Positions 54,501 to 56,159 are shown, counted from the stretch's first letter. The stretch: DNA of 64,000 bases from Tribonema minus (GCA_017506865.1 JAFCMP010000042.1:62001-126000); one strand, 5' to 3'. Translations and numbers: made by a program. The notes: generated from the letters alone by a model not told the origin.

Positions 54501-56116
54501 GTGCGCCCTGCATTGAAGTGTTGTCCACTCATGTCGCGTGCAACGGCTCGCAAACAAGCCCACCACCGCACATAGGCCTTGGCTATGACGCATGTCCAGA
54601 ACTGCTGCTGCCTGCTGATGCGTTGCGGGCTAACGGCACACACTGGCACTCAAACAGACTCCGAGCCAAAGTCAACTCTTCCGATCTAAAGTTCAATTAA
54701 CTGTTGTCGACACCAGCTCTTGCAAATGCGAGTATATGGAGCTGAACTTCAACTTCTCTTGTCCGTCACCAGGCTGCCACGGCGCCAACGAGATCAGGGT
54801 GGGCAACGGCTGCGCCACGTGCAACCCGGGCATGGAGCCTAACAGCACCGGCGACGCTTGCGGTGAGTGCAGCCTTTTCCTCATCCCAACTTCAATTCTT
54901 ACTTCAAATAAGGCCTGCCGGAACTCAGTCTGGCTTCAGCACATATGCCGGTTGACTGCGCGTGCGCTGTCACCGAAGAACGGCATTGCGTCTGATGTTC
55001 ATCACTTGAAGTCTGAAGTTAGCCCGAGCGCTGCTGCTACCTTTGGTGGTGGTTACGTCTGTCACGTCGGCAGTTTCACCGGCGCCGACAAGTTATGATG
55101 GGCTGCCACCATTTCTGACACGTAGATGGCTGCTCTGGGAGCAGATTAAAGCTCATTGGAGATCATGGTTCGTGCACCGCTGCGGTGGTGAGCCCGGCCG
55201 AAAGCAGGCTGTCTGAACCGCACGTGCGCATAGCCATGTGCGGCAGCAGCGCTGCTACATACCCCACAGGTCATCAGATGAAAATACACGACTACCCCCT
55301 CCTTGCGCCCAATCAGAATGTGCTTCGGCGGTCACGTGGGAACCGGCAGTACCCGTGTTCAATGGCATAGGGCATCACCGCTGCAACAATACCTCAATGC
55401 TGAGACATGCTGCATGCTGTTGAACTCTGTCAGGTCGGAAGGCATCAGACCGCACCTGGTTCTTCAACCCACCGCTGCATCCTGTGCCACGCGCGCAGCG
55501 CGCACCGAACCGCTGGTCAACAAGCGCGCCGCCACCAACGTTCTCTTCATTTGCATTTACTCAACTTGCGCTGATGCTGAGATGTGCTGCACGACATCGC
55601 CCTTGGCCGCCACCAGTATCCTCTTCAGTCGCATTGACTTGACTCGCGCTGATACTGAGATATGCTGCAAGATATCACCTTCGACGAAAACATGCCACGC
55701 GCTCACCCTCCCCCCCTCCCCCTTGTGCCCCCCCCCCCCCCCCCCACGCGCGCGCGCGCGCAGTGTGCACCGCCACGCAAGTTGACAAAGCCGCCACCAA
55801 CGTCCTCTTCAGCCAGGCTGACAGCACCTCCGTCACGGCGGCAGCGCTCACCGCGCCGCAGGCCGACGCGCGCGCGTGCTGCAGTGCCTGCGGCAACCTC
55901 TACGCTGCAGGGCAGTCGTGCGTGGGCTGGGGCTTCAAGACCGCCGACGGCACCTGCACCATCTTCGCAGTTTCGTCGGACGTAACCGACGCGCCCGACG
56001 CGAGCGCCGCGTGCCCGCGCGGCAAGCGGCGCATGGGGCTGTGCAACGGCGACGGCCAGGTTATCGGCAACGGGCCGTGCCACCCGCCCGTGGTCGCCGC
56101 GTCGCGGCGCCAGTAA
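6379..56116 (+). CDS. Giant secreted cysteine-rich repeat protein (54 exons, whole gene span)
   Basis: Joined exons encode about 2,157 residues. Order: signal peptide (residues 1 to about 19, MRSVAWLLPLLLASQASGA); about 30 modules of the pattern CxPGYGG..C..CPAGTYS.GG....C..CP.G..S....T.C.G with five 15-codon mini-modules; a C-terminal half of short/long cysteine dyads ending in DN..CG; and a final PAN/Apple-like domain (residues about 2041-2157). The modules resemble EGF-like, GCC2/GCC3 and ephrin-receptor-like cysteine repeats of extracellular proteins. No transmembrane helix is visible, so a secreted or cell-surface/extracellular-matrix role is inferred. All 53 introns are GT-AG and phase 1, which allows exons to be duplicated or skipped without frame change. 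Introns make up about 87% of the locus and are filled with partial copies of neighbouring exon edges. The function is unknown; adhesion or carbohydrate/protein binding is a guess from the PAN domain. Confidence 0.75.
6621..6746 (+). CDS. Exon 2: Cys module
   Basis: Acceptor ttccag, donor gtatgt; 42 codons, phase 1/1. Shows NCEPCTGNTYS, then CRDCPAGFGT, ending KTCS. It lacks the usual CxPGYGG opening and starts with GRGGANC, so it is a slightly shortened module. Confidence 0.75.
8009..8143 (+). CDS. Exon 3: Cys module
   Basis: 45 codons between cgccag and gtgagc. Canonical: VCLPGFGGKDCKRC, GETYSPGDSLQDC, CLPGYRISDKKDACQG. Its 3' half is duplicated in the following intron. Confidence 0.85.
8082..8310 (+). 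repeat. Exon 3 tail: two tandem units of about 115 bp
   Basis: The unit from tgcagga.tgccagcgc through the donor and the ttgaagttgaagt motif occurs twice. The second copy (8199-8310) keeps a gtcagc donor-like site, but its acceptor would be out of phase, so it is probably intronic. Confidence 0.7.
9213..9410 (+). CDS. Exon 4: extended Cys module
   Basis: 66 codons (ttcgcag/gtgagc). Opens DCKPGYGDPRTPWGSD, carries a roughly 20-residue insert before QCEPCREGSISSGG, and closes AGFLSSADRTQCRG. Confidence 0.85.
9411..10060 (+). repeat. Decaying array of exon 4 tail copies
   Basis: Five or six units of about 90-120 bp. Each resembles the end of exon 4 plus the donor (gtgagcgctg.ggcacgcac) plus a tacttcaacttgaagta motif. 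The first copies (around 9454-9516 and 9575-9622) are recognisable; later ones (9700-10040) are strongly diverged. None has a usable acceptor in phase 1. Confidence 0.65.
10595..10637 (+). repeat. Partial copy of the exon 5 head
   Basis: cgcag followed by sequence encoding CKPGYGSPLTDCVD, then non-homologous DNA. It duplicates the acceptor and first 40 bases of exon 5, 186 bp upstream of the real exon. Confidence 0.75.
10781..10945 (+). CDS. Exon 5: Cys module
   Basis: 55 codons between tgtgcag and gtacgt. GCKPGYGSPLTDCVECK, CSPCTGNSVATGGIGSQC and CPAGYIANDENTACSG follow the family spacing. Confidence 0.85.
10957..11110. repeat. Two tandem intronic units of about 75 bp
   Basis: Both units contain ttctcgctnagggcgcgaa, cagcccagatgattg and cagaatctatg. 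The core is shared with dispersed copies at about 45637 and 57403 on the other strand. Confidence 0.7.
12171..12320 (+). CDS. Exon 6: Cys module
   Basis: 50 codons between tgtgcag and gtgaga. DCAAGHGGEDCHTCAG, NTYSPGPHPSEPAFGEC, CATGYQPNALHSDCKG. Confidence 0.85.
12321..13110 (+). repeat. Exon 6 tail array with TTAGGG-like spacers
   Basis: Four diverging copies of the exon 6 tail (GYQPNELHSDCKG-like) with its donor and a G-rich, ggttaggg-containing spacer, at about 12451, 12577, 12718 and 13057. The unit is about 130-150 bp, the last about 330 bp away. Only the first keeps an acceptor. Confidence 0.75.
12451..12489 (+). CDS. Possible 13-codon cassette exon (exon 6 tail copy)
   Basis: tgtgcag acceptor, 39 nt, gtgaga donor, phase 1/1, encoding roughly GYQPNELHSDCKG. 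It could be spliced in without a frameshift, adding a half-module, or be an inert copy. It is not counted among the 54 exons. Confidence 0.3.
13500..13649 (+). CDS. Exon 7: Cys module
   Basis: 50 codons (accccag/gtgagg). DCAPGYGKNDKGDACVAC, NQYSPGGPSAICKPCPPG, TANHDDCGG. Confidence 0.85.
13819..14053 (+). repeat. Exon 8 head array
   Basis: Three partial copies of the acceptor and head of exon 8 (NCAPGKGGAWC...) separated by tacataccc-rich spacer, at about 13830, 13910 and 13965. Each stops before the module is complete and has no donor. Confidence 0.75.
14054..14197 (+). CDS. Exon 8: Cys module
   Basis: 48 codons (ctgcag/gtgagt). HNCAPGKGGAWCEDCPAG, TYSPGGVGAQCIACPEG, SFSYAPAAAMCKG. Partial copies flank it on both sides. 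Confidence 0.85.
14260..14600 (+). repeat. Exon 8 tail copies
   Basis: A close copy of the last 75 bases of exon 8 plus donor (14262-14342, with an indel shifting the frame) and a more diverged one at about 14530-14590 (tacgctgccgccttcgccatgtgc). Confidence 0.65.
14984..15187 (+). CDS. Exon 9: fused mini-module plus full module
   Basis: 68 codons (gcgcag/gtgcgt). It begins with a 15-codon-type module (CPDGETSDATRTAC), then runs straight into VCLGGYGDPAETGDQIKRC and CGEGATTNRDRTACDG. Elsewhere these two module types are separated by an intron, so an intron was lost here, or never gained. Confidence 0.85.
15188..15560 (+). repeat. Exon 9 tail copies
   Basis: Two decayed copies of the exon 9 tail (CAACGEGVTANRDRIVCD at about 15307-15363; a worse one at about 15488-15545). 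Each is followed by donor-like sequence and, for the first, a ggttgg/ttagg spacer. Confidence 0.7.
15972..16109 (+). CDS. Exon 10: Cys module
   Basis: 46 codons (ttacag/gtgagt). VCLPGYGGPHCDKCPAG, TFSAGGAGAVCGTCPLG, AGAARCAG. Confidence 0.85.
16683..16727 (+). CDS. Exon 11: 15-codon mini-module
   Basis: 45 nt between tgtgcag and gtgagt, preceded by a run of about 20 C. Encodes ACPYGEAPSSDQTQCG across the phase-1 junctions. Confidence 0.75.
17208..17369 (+). CDS. Exon 12: Cys module
   Basis: 54 codons (gtgcag/gtatga). VCKSGFGNPYEGPAPQ, KCEACNEGEIGDGG, CKAGTTSNSDHTACDG. Confidence 0.85.
18076..18234 (+). CDS. Exon 13: Cys module, CCGGKG subtype
   Basis: 53 codons (cacag/gtaggt). VCLPGYGGKNCDLCPAG, TYSPGGKRSCCGGKGPKC, ICPVGFITSKAGSSVCAG. 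Nearest relative in the window is exon 23, with the same GGKRSCCGG insertion. Confidence 0.85.
19068..19112 (+). CDS. Exon 14: 15-codon mini-module
   Basis: 45 nt between aagcag and gtaagc, encoding ACPNGETSNNSRDDCG. Similar to the beginning of exon 9. Confidence 0.7.
19800..19850 (+). repeat. Partial copy of the exon 15 head
   Basis: gtgcag followed by sequence encoding VCQAGYGDSAAG, then divergence. It duplicates the acceptor and first 40 bases of exon 15, about 180 bp upstream. Confidence 0.75.
19987..20148 (+). CDS. Exon 15: Cys module
   Basis: 54 codons (gtgcag/gtgagt). VCQAGYGDPAADNPQEDERK, CDKMAYSLGGTRTPCVLC, NSTSNSERTKCEG. Confidence 0.85.
20203..20316 (+). CDS. Possible cassette exon: in-phase copy of exon 15
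   Basis: gaagag acceptor-like site, 114 nt, gtgagt donor, phase 1/1. Reads KCYRCDKMAYSLGGTRTPC and NSTSTGERTKCEG. It is nearly identical to the second two-thirds of exon 15 with both boundaries usable, but the acceptor lacks a pyrimidine tract. Confidence 0.35.
20317..21045 (+). repeat. Decaying array of exon 15 tail copies
   Basis: At least four further copies of the exon 15 tail (NSTS...ERTKCEG-like) at about 20414-20501, 20540-20563, 20625-20710 and 20820-20890, and a last one at about 20960-21043. Similarity falls with distance from exon 15. Confidence 0.7.
21230..21844 (+). repeat. Exon 16 head array
   Basis: Four units of about 150-190 bp with gcgcag, PGYGG.GCGEC, GG..AEC..CSAAT-like coding sequence, then a cctatcctat-rich intron piece, ending at the real exon 16. 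The frame stays open across much of the array (21227-22042), a consequence of the repeat structure and not a separate gene. Confidence 0.75.
21845..22027 (+). CDS. Exon 16: Cys module with extra CxxC
   Basis: 61 codons (gcacag/gtgagt). VCFPGFGGPGCGECPAG, TFSAGGVGAECQQCSAG, then ADSTGNTVCQACPVTET and APDRQSCG. Contains one extra half-module compared with exon 10. Confidence 0.85.
22028..22460 (+). repeat. Exon 16 tail array
   Basis: Three copies (ACPVTKTSAPDRQSCG-like) at about 22131-22175, 22276-22320 and 22409-22458. Spacers contain gttgaagt and ggggtttgaggattga. The acceptor-like cag before each is in phase 0, so they would break the frame if used. Confidence 0.75.
22590..22655. repeat. 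CCCTAA-like interstitial string
   Basis: About ten consecutive imperfect cctaaccc units in intron 16. It is the longest C-strand telomere-like run in the window. Confidence 0.7.
22838..22862. repeat. Poly-G tract
   Basis: Long uninterrupted G run in intron 16. Its length is likely to be unreliable in assembly. Confidence 0.7.
23064..23365 (+). repeat. Exon 17 head array
   Basis: Two upstream partial copies (VCLPGYNSCGESKHCAKC at 23068; VCLPGYGSCSKSKRCEKC at 23217), each with its acceptor. They break off into acttcaactctaa or acttcaacttgaa, that is, at the inverted-repeat motif. Confidence 0.8.
23366..23512 (+). CDS. Exon 17: Cys module
   Basis: 49 codons (ttgcag/gtgcgt). VCLPGYGSCGESKRCEKC, RGAYSRGGDRASCARCPG, APNADHTICNG. 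Confidence 0.85.
23504..23645. repeat. Two tandem units of about 63 bp after exon 17
   Basis: The donor region (ggtg.gcgcgcag...acttcaagtgc...ggacaagcaa.gtgtcgtg) is repeated once, giving a second donor-like gtgtgcgc. Confidence 0.6.
24193..24372 (+). CDS. Exon 18: Cys module with extra CxxC
   Basis: 60 codons (gcgcag/gtgagt). ACKPGYAGPNCDACPAG, THSAGGVNATCEPCGDG, then TCTACPRGETSNFGNTHCG. The last part resembles the 15-codon mini-modules, fused in. Confidence 0.85.
24470..24790 (+). repeat. Exon 18 tail copies
   Basis: Two clear copies of the exon tail (cnaacttcggcaacacgcgctgcggtgag type) at about 24488-24525 and 24622-24670, and a trace near 24760. Spacers carry acttgaagtatg. Confidence 0.7.
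24830..25410 (+). repeat. Exon 19 head array (about eight copies)
   Basis: Repeats of ttctgttttacagtgtgcaaagc at about 24870, 24955, 24990, 25070, 25130, 25230, 25285 and 25370, spaced 40-100 bp. Each is a copy of the acceptor plus the first bases of exon 19 (VCKAGHGVGA...). Several are out of frame or truncated. The spliceosome is offered a ladder of near-identical acceptors. Confidence 0.75.
25411..25554 (+). CDS. Exon 19: Cys module
   Basis: 48 codons (ttcacag/gtgagc). VCKAGHGVGAWGGKCGPC, YSYSAGGAREQCASC, NATSNADRTACEG. Confidence 0.85.
26130..26560 (+). repeat. Exon 20 head array
   Basis: Three units of about 140 bp (at about 26138, 26278 and 26420) that carry gttgaacttgcag, CK.GYGG-like and ggtggcgtcggcgccgatt sequence with indels. 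The fourth unit is the intact exon 20. Confidence 0.75.
26561..26695 (+). CDS. Exon 20: Cys module
   Basis: 45 codons (ttgcag/gtgagt). VCKPGYGGPACDQCPAG, TYSLGGVGADCERCNEG, SAGSAKCTG. The most canonical module in the gene. Confidence 0.85.
26962..27006 (+). CDS. Exon 21: 15-codon mini-module
   Basis: 45 nt (gtgcag/gtgagt), encoding ACKSNEASNAARDACG. Confidence 0.75.
27422..27577 (+). CDS. Exon 22: Cys module
   Basis: 52 codons (ctgcag/gtacgt). VCKPGYMDVDPSATKTNC, CDKFSWGGDGAACQPC, GTVADEDRTACN. The split codon after the last Cys starts with a instead of g. Confidence 0.85.
27578..28535 (+). repeat. Exon 22 tail array (six copies) with TTAGGG-like spacers
   Basis: Copies of GG.GAACQPCADGTV.DEDRTA.N plus the gtacgtccacaact donor region at about 27667, 27815, 27990, 28187, 28360 and 28490. 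Spacing is about 130-200 bp, with ggttaggg and gtagggctt in every spacer. No copy has an acceptor immediately before it. Confidence 0.8.
28803..28961 (+). CDS. Exon 23: Cys module, CCGGGG subtype
   Basis: 53 codons (gacag/gtgagc). VCKPGYGGRDCALCPKG, YSAGGKRSCCGGGGPKC, SFVALAEGSSICTG. Paralogue of exon 13, about 10.7 kb upstream, and the same length. Confidence 0.85.
29325..29575. repeat. Minisatellite, unit about 22 bp
   Basis: About ten alternating units of the type gagcgttgccacactttgct and gagcgctgccaccctatcgcct in intron 23. Confidence 0.8.
29737..29781 (+). CDS. Exon 24: 15-codon mini-module
   Basis: 45 nt (ctgcag/gtgagt), encoding ACGRGEVANAARDQC, closest to exon 21. Its split codon starts with a, as in exon 22. 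Confidence 0.65.
30605..30748 (+). CDS. Exon 25: Cys module
   Basis: 48 codons (gcgcag/gtgagc). VCAPGYAYQGGACKQC, QYSLGGPKTEQCHACPA, TESNPERTECNG. Confidence 0.85.
31105..32251 (+). repeat. Exon 26 head array (about ten units)
   Basis: Tandem units of about 105-125 bp. Each is ccnctaccag or similar acceptor, tgcaagcccggcta..ggcg/aagggctgcggcgtct, then an attcattcatc-rich spacer with tggattcatcgcctgaatgag. The last unit is the intact exon 26. Copies nearest the exon are closest to it. Many keep a good acceptor but no donor. Confidence 0.85.
32252..32410 (+). CDS. Exon 26: Cys module
   Basis: 53 codons (accag/gtactt). VCKPGFGGEGCGVCPDG, SDGGKGVQCMPCPAG, then a Thr/Val-rich end (DGTVTAPVCTG). 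Confidence 0.85.
33136..33180 (+). CDS. Exon 27: 15-codon mini-module
   Basis: 45 nt (gcgcag/gtgagt), encoding VCPKGQAPNEDQTECG, similar to exon 11. Confidence 0.75.
33690..33780 (+). repeat. Partial copy of the exon 28 head
   Basis: Reads LQLSEGHAPPAYPLLAGN in one frame, close to exon 28 (LQLSEGHAPPAYPLLTGD), then breaks off. It is about 180 bp upstream of the real exon. Confidence 0.75.
33873..34220 (+). CDS. Exon 28: longest internal exon (116 codons)
   Basis: Acceptor ctgcag after a C-rich tract, donor gtgagt. Begins VCAPGYGLQLSEGHAPP, has ECVRCAGNAISAGG and CLQCPEYSECDSCG, then a long insertion rich in Gly/Ala/Pro encoded by homopolymer G and C runs, ending NKSHTQCNG. The insertion could hide an unrecognised intron (a gtacgc sits at 34076), but the frame is open throughout. 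Confidence 0.7.
34395..34530. repeat. Minisatellite of cacacagtatac type
   Basis: Five or six units of about 22-27 bp containing cctcacacagtatac in intron 28. A single further copy lies at about 34705. Confidence 0.65.
34555..34615 (+). repeat. Partial copy of the exon 29 head
   Basis: Reads GYGGKDCAICPAG-like after a gctag acceptor, then diverges. About 190 bp upstream of exon 29. Confidence 0.7.
34760..34942 (+). CDS. Exon 29: Cys module
   Basis: 61 codons (gtgcag/gtaagc). VCQPGYGGKDCAICPAG, TGQGCRPCPEGMISDEG, CEDESLTADEQHRTCG. Confidence 0.85.
34990..35840 (+). repeat. Exon 29 tail array (eight copies)
   Basis: Copies of EDESLTADEQHRTCG plus the gtgagcatacatgaac donor region at about 35036, 35136, 35274, 35360, 35497, 35585, 35690 and 35788. 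Units are about 100 bp, alternating with a second, slightly different unit to give a roughly 220 bp higher-order repeat (35100-35300 versus 35320-35520). The coding part is almost unchanged between copies. Confidence 0.85.
35028..35078 (+). CDS. Possible 17-codon cassette exon (exon 29 tail copy)
   Basis: gtgtcag acceptor, 51 nt, gtgagc donor, phase 1/1, reading VCEDESLTADEQHRTCG. It is the only member of the array with both splice sites in phase, so it could be included without a frameshift. Confidence 0.35.
35925..35990 (+). repeat. Partial copy of the exon 30 head
   Basis: gcgcag followed by VCAPGHGGRSCQE-like coding sequence, then a jump to aacttcaagttc (which also occurs inside exon 30), then a TTAGGG-like spacer. 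Confidence 0.75.
36113..36301 (+). CDS. Exon 30: Cys module with His/Asp-rich tail
   Basis: 63 codons (gcacag/gtgagc). VCAPGHGGRSCKEC, then FGYGGSFAECEVCPDTAKYG, and an unusual end, KHTHAGLDAAVDVGIGCNG. Last of the large modules. Confidence 0.8.
36877..36919 (+). pseudogene. Decayed 15-codon mini-module
   Basis: ctgcag followed by a sequence related to the mini-modules (EGANPDRTCN in one frame), but the first Cys and the rest are in different frames and no donor follows. Probably a dead mini-exon between exons 30 and 31. Confidence 0.45.
37190..37234 (+). CDS. Exon 31: short dyad exon
   Basis: 45 nt (caacag/gtgagt), GCPGDLKYQAGKRTCG. First of the short/long alternation that fills the C-terminal half. 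Confidence 0.7.
37495..37560. repeat. TTAGGG-like interstitial string
   Basis: Six or more imperfect ttaggg units in intron 31, bounded by unique sequence. Confidence 0.75.
37754..37849 (+). CDS. Exon 32: long dyad exon
   Basis: 32 codons (cacag/gtgagt). ECDHADSYRDPNNLCQAC, TRDPQDDSQCG. Confidence 0.75.
38264..38305 (+). CDS. Exon 33: short dyad exon
   Basis: 42 nt (tcgcag/gtgagt), VCKSGFTDNGAGTCG, preceded by a C run of about 20 within 35 bp of the acceptor. Confidence 0.7.
38800..39146 (+). repeat. Exon 34 head array
   Basis: Four units of about 100 bp (ctgactcgctaccctgacttgagactctt, gtgctgagcagtgtgcac, tacgtcattggcac), at about 38810, 38905, 39005 and 39105; the last leads into exon 34. 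Confidence 0.75.
39147..39242 (+). CDS. Exon 34: dyad exon lacking its last Cys
   Basis: 32 codons (gagcag/gtgagt). VCTSPTQYVVGTECKDL, then QTATFQGDAY with no final CG. The exon end tact|gtgag looks like the usual tgcg|gtgag minus three bases, which removes the terminal Cys but keeps phase 1. Confidence 0.65.
39243..39625 (+). repeat. Exon 34 tail copies
   Basis: Three copies (accaagcagacggccacattc.agggcgac-like) at about 39345, 39455 and 39572, with donor-like gtgag and a ccctagc-rich spacer. Confidence 0.7.
40311..40403 (+). CDS. Exon 35: long dyad exon
   Basis: 31 codons (ccgcag/gtgagg). VCVDEHEILDANGKCVKC, LANSDDTHCG. Confidence 0.8.
41331..41378 (+). CDS. Exon 36: short dyad exon
   Basis: 48 nt (gacag/gtgagc), GLCLGPLVLDAKGERCG. 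The LDAKG...CG ending matches exon 48. The first Cys is displaced by one residue. Confidence 0.55.
41998..42105 (+). CDS. Exon 37: long dyad exon
   Basis: 36 codons (tcgcag/gtgagt). VCPDLDHYFDPNDGTTGMC, then RLVPNVEDDTCG. Confidence 0.8.
42511..42549 (+). CDS. Exon 38: short dyad exon
   Basis: 39 nt (ttgcag/gtgagt), VCKAALTADGDRCG; similar to exon 43. Confidence 0.7.
43395..43493 (+). CDS. Exon 39: long dyad exon
   Basis: 33 codons (ggcag/gtgagt). VCLESTYYDSAEDKCKAC and an acidic end, QVVDDDNDGCG. Preceded by a C-rich tract. Confidence 0.8.
43500..43760. repeat. ggggtatgta-type minisatellite
   Basis: About nine scattered ggtatgta units in intron 39, some in a longer repeated block (tgtgct.atgggtatgtatata). 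Confidence 0.55.
44178..44228 (+). CDS. Exon 40: short dyad exon
   Basis: 51 nt (gtcag/gtgagt), ECNAALDLVYDATDKKCG. Confidence 0.7.
44755..44850 (+). CDS. Exon 41: long dyad exon, FWD subtype
   Basis: 32 codons (gacag/gtaagc). VCKDDTKFWDAMSKTC, AARKEPAAGNEHCG. Close to exon 49. Confidence 0.8.
44851..45115. repeat. Exon 41 tail copies and GATCATGATC palindromes
   Basis: Two diverged copies of the exon 41 tail (gagccagccgcggaccaccaac..., aggagccggctgcgcactac) alternate with inverted-repeat blocks such as atcacgatcatgatcatgaa and tgatcatacat. These could form hairpins. Confidence 0.6.
45391..45450 (+). repeat. Partial copy of the exon 42 head (distal)
   Basis: ctcagagtg followed by aggacatgttcatca and ccccagcgcgtccacc, similar to exon 42 (ECEDMFIVDPNAST), then divergence. 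Confidence 0.7.
45637..45665 (-). repeat. Dispersed repeat core, copy 1
   Basis: tcgcgccctgagcgagaatta also occurs at 57409 and, in reverse orientation, at about 10966 and 11041. Copies are in different genes or introns, so this may be a fragment of a dispersed element. Confidence 0.5.
45745..45805 (+). repeat. Partial copy of the exon 42 head (proximal)
   Basis: Nearly identical to exon 42 from the acceptor through ECEDMFIVDPSASTK, then breaks off. It lies about 165 bp upstream of the real exon. Confidence 0.75.
45914..46051 (+). CDS. Exon 42: fused short + long dyad
   Basis: 46 codons (ttgcag/gtgagt). ECEDMFIVDPNASTKC (short type) runs directly into CPAGKVLHEGACVAC and ESNAANDACG (long type). 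Same arrangement as exon 47. Confidence 0.85.
46400..46900. repeat. Exon 42 tail copy followed by a gagcatcatca minisatellite
   Basis: One frameshifted copy of the exon 42 tail with donor (46405-46446) leads into about 15 units of 25-40 bp built from gtgagtgaccctgntgagcatcatcatcaggcag, that is, from the donor sequence of exon 42. The array seems to have grown from the splice-donor side. Confidence 0.7.
47372..47410 (+). CDS. Exon 43: short dyad exon
   Basis: 39 nt (tcgcag/gtaagc), VCKAGFKEEGGICG. The intron begins gtaagca followed at once by four exact ttaggg units. Confidence 0.7.
47417..47444. repeat. TTAGGG array at the start of an intron
   Basis: Four perfect ttaggg units begin seven bases after the exon 43 donor, which looks like an insertion at or near the splice site. 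Confidence 0.8.
47935..48501 (+). repeat. Exon 44 head array
   Basis: Three upstream partial copies of exon 44 with acceptors at 47936, 48148 and 48334 (VC.TAG.YW.D.SCE type). Spacers contain ccctaaccctaac. Spacing is about 180-210 bp. Confidence 0.8.
48502..48591 (+). CDS. Exon 44: long dyad exon, YWD subtype
   Basis: 30 codons (cctcag/gtgaga). VCATAGNYWDGDSCEACP, KKPAADNNSCG. Confidence 0.85.
49154..49192 (+). CDS. Exon 45: short dyad exon
   Basis: 39 nt (ctgcag/gtgagt), ECQDKFVLLDGKCG; pairs with exon 50. Confidence 0.75.
49800..49940 (+). repeat. Exon 46 head copies
   Basis: A short fragment at about 49805 and a longer one at 49878-49933 (VCSDSKYLGSDGVCAACPA) upstream of exon 46. Confidence 0.75.
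50024..50113 (+). CDS. Exon 46: long dyad exon
   Basis: 30 codons (ttgcag/gtgcgt). VCPDGKYLGADGVCAACPA, VSNDANDGCG. Confidence 0.85.
50245..50628 (+). repeat. Exon 47 head array
   Basis: Three or four units of about 105-120 bp, each with aacttcaagggtgactcaccna...cccgcagtctgtg. At about 50452 the copy extends to gtgcgtcgatatttgacaag, that is, VCASIFD. The spacer includes the aacttcaag half-motif. Confidence 0.75.
50629..50769 (+). CDS. Exon 47: fused short + long dyad
   Basis: 47 codons (ccgcag/gtaagt). VCASIFDEASASCACPDGK, then STCEACTDPKKESNATNDAC. Paralogue of exon 42. Confidence 0.85.
50830..50975 (+). repeat. Exon 47 tail copies
   Basis: A fragment at about 50838-50865 (gagagcaacgccacgcgtgac) and a better one at 50927-50968 (PKKEYNVTNDAC plus gtaagtggc). 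Neither has an in-phase acceptor. Confidence 0.7.
51191..51235 (+). CDS. Exon 48: short dyad exon
   Basis: 45 nt (ttgcag/gtgagg), ECKAAFLDADAKGLCG; related to exon 36. Confidence 0.75.
51780..51866 (+). CDS. Exon 49: long dyad exon, FWD subtype
   Basis: 29 codons (cacag/gtgagt). VCKDGKFWDQTSCEACPA, EPTADNEDC. The split codon after the last Cys starts with c. Confidence 0.85.
52345..52386 (+). CDS. Exon 50: short dyad exon
   Basis: 42 nt (gacag/gtgagt), ECQGIFRVADNGACG. Confidence 0.7.
53175..53267 (+). CDS. Exon 51: long dyad exon
   Basis: 31 codons (ttgcag/gtaagt). VCQNATEYFNSKECLAC, ETPNESNDAC. Confidence 0.8.
53335..53525 (+). repeat. Exon 51 tail copies
   Basis: accaacgatgcctgcagtaggtg at about 53338 and gccagtgatgcctgcagtaagag at about 53498 repeat the last bases of exon 51 with the donor. 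Confidence 0.65.
53785..53960. repeat. Tandem duplication of about 85 bp
   Basis: ggttgggttaggctcagggtgga...ctctttgatgaagca occurs twice in tandem in intron 51, nearly identical, so it is recent. Confidence 0.8.
54116..54160 (+). CDS. Exon 52: short dyad exon
   Basis: 45 nt (tgcag/gtacgt), ACVGQLTKGGANNVCG. Confidence 0.7.
54773..54862 (+). CDS. Exon 53: long dyad exon
   Basis: 30 codons (accag/gtgagt). GCHGANEIRVGNGCATC, MEPNSTGDACG. Last cysteine dyad before the terminal domain. Confidence 0.8.
55480..55690 (+). repeat. Exon 54 head copies
   Basis: Two or three copies related to the first bases of exon 54 (gccgccaccaacgttctcttca; gccgccaccagtatcctcttcag), each followed by a gctgatnctgagatntgctgca spacer. 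Confidence 0.7.
55764..56116 (+). CDS. Exon 54: terminal exon, PAN/Apple-like domain and stop
   Basis: Acceptor gcgcag after a C run; 353 nt ending in TAA at 56114-56116. Contains ARACCSACGNLYAAGQSC, then VGWGFKTADGTCTIFA, the CxGxxF...GTCxxF pattern of PAN/Apple domains, with a later Cys pair near LCNGDGQ and GPCHPP. PAN domains bind proteins or carbohydrates. No membrane helix or GPI-like tail follows; the end is basic (ASRRQ). Confidence 0.8.
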
Positions 56117-56159
56117 TGCCATGGCAGCGCTCCGCGTGAGGCTCGGCTGCCTACATACA

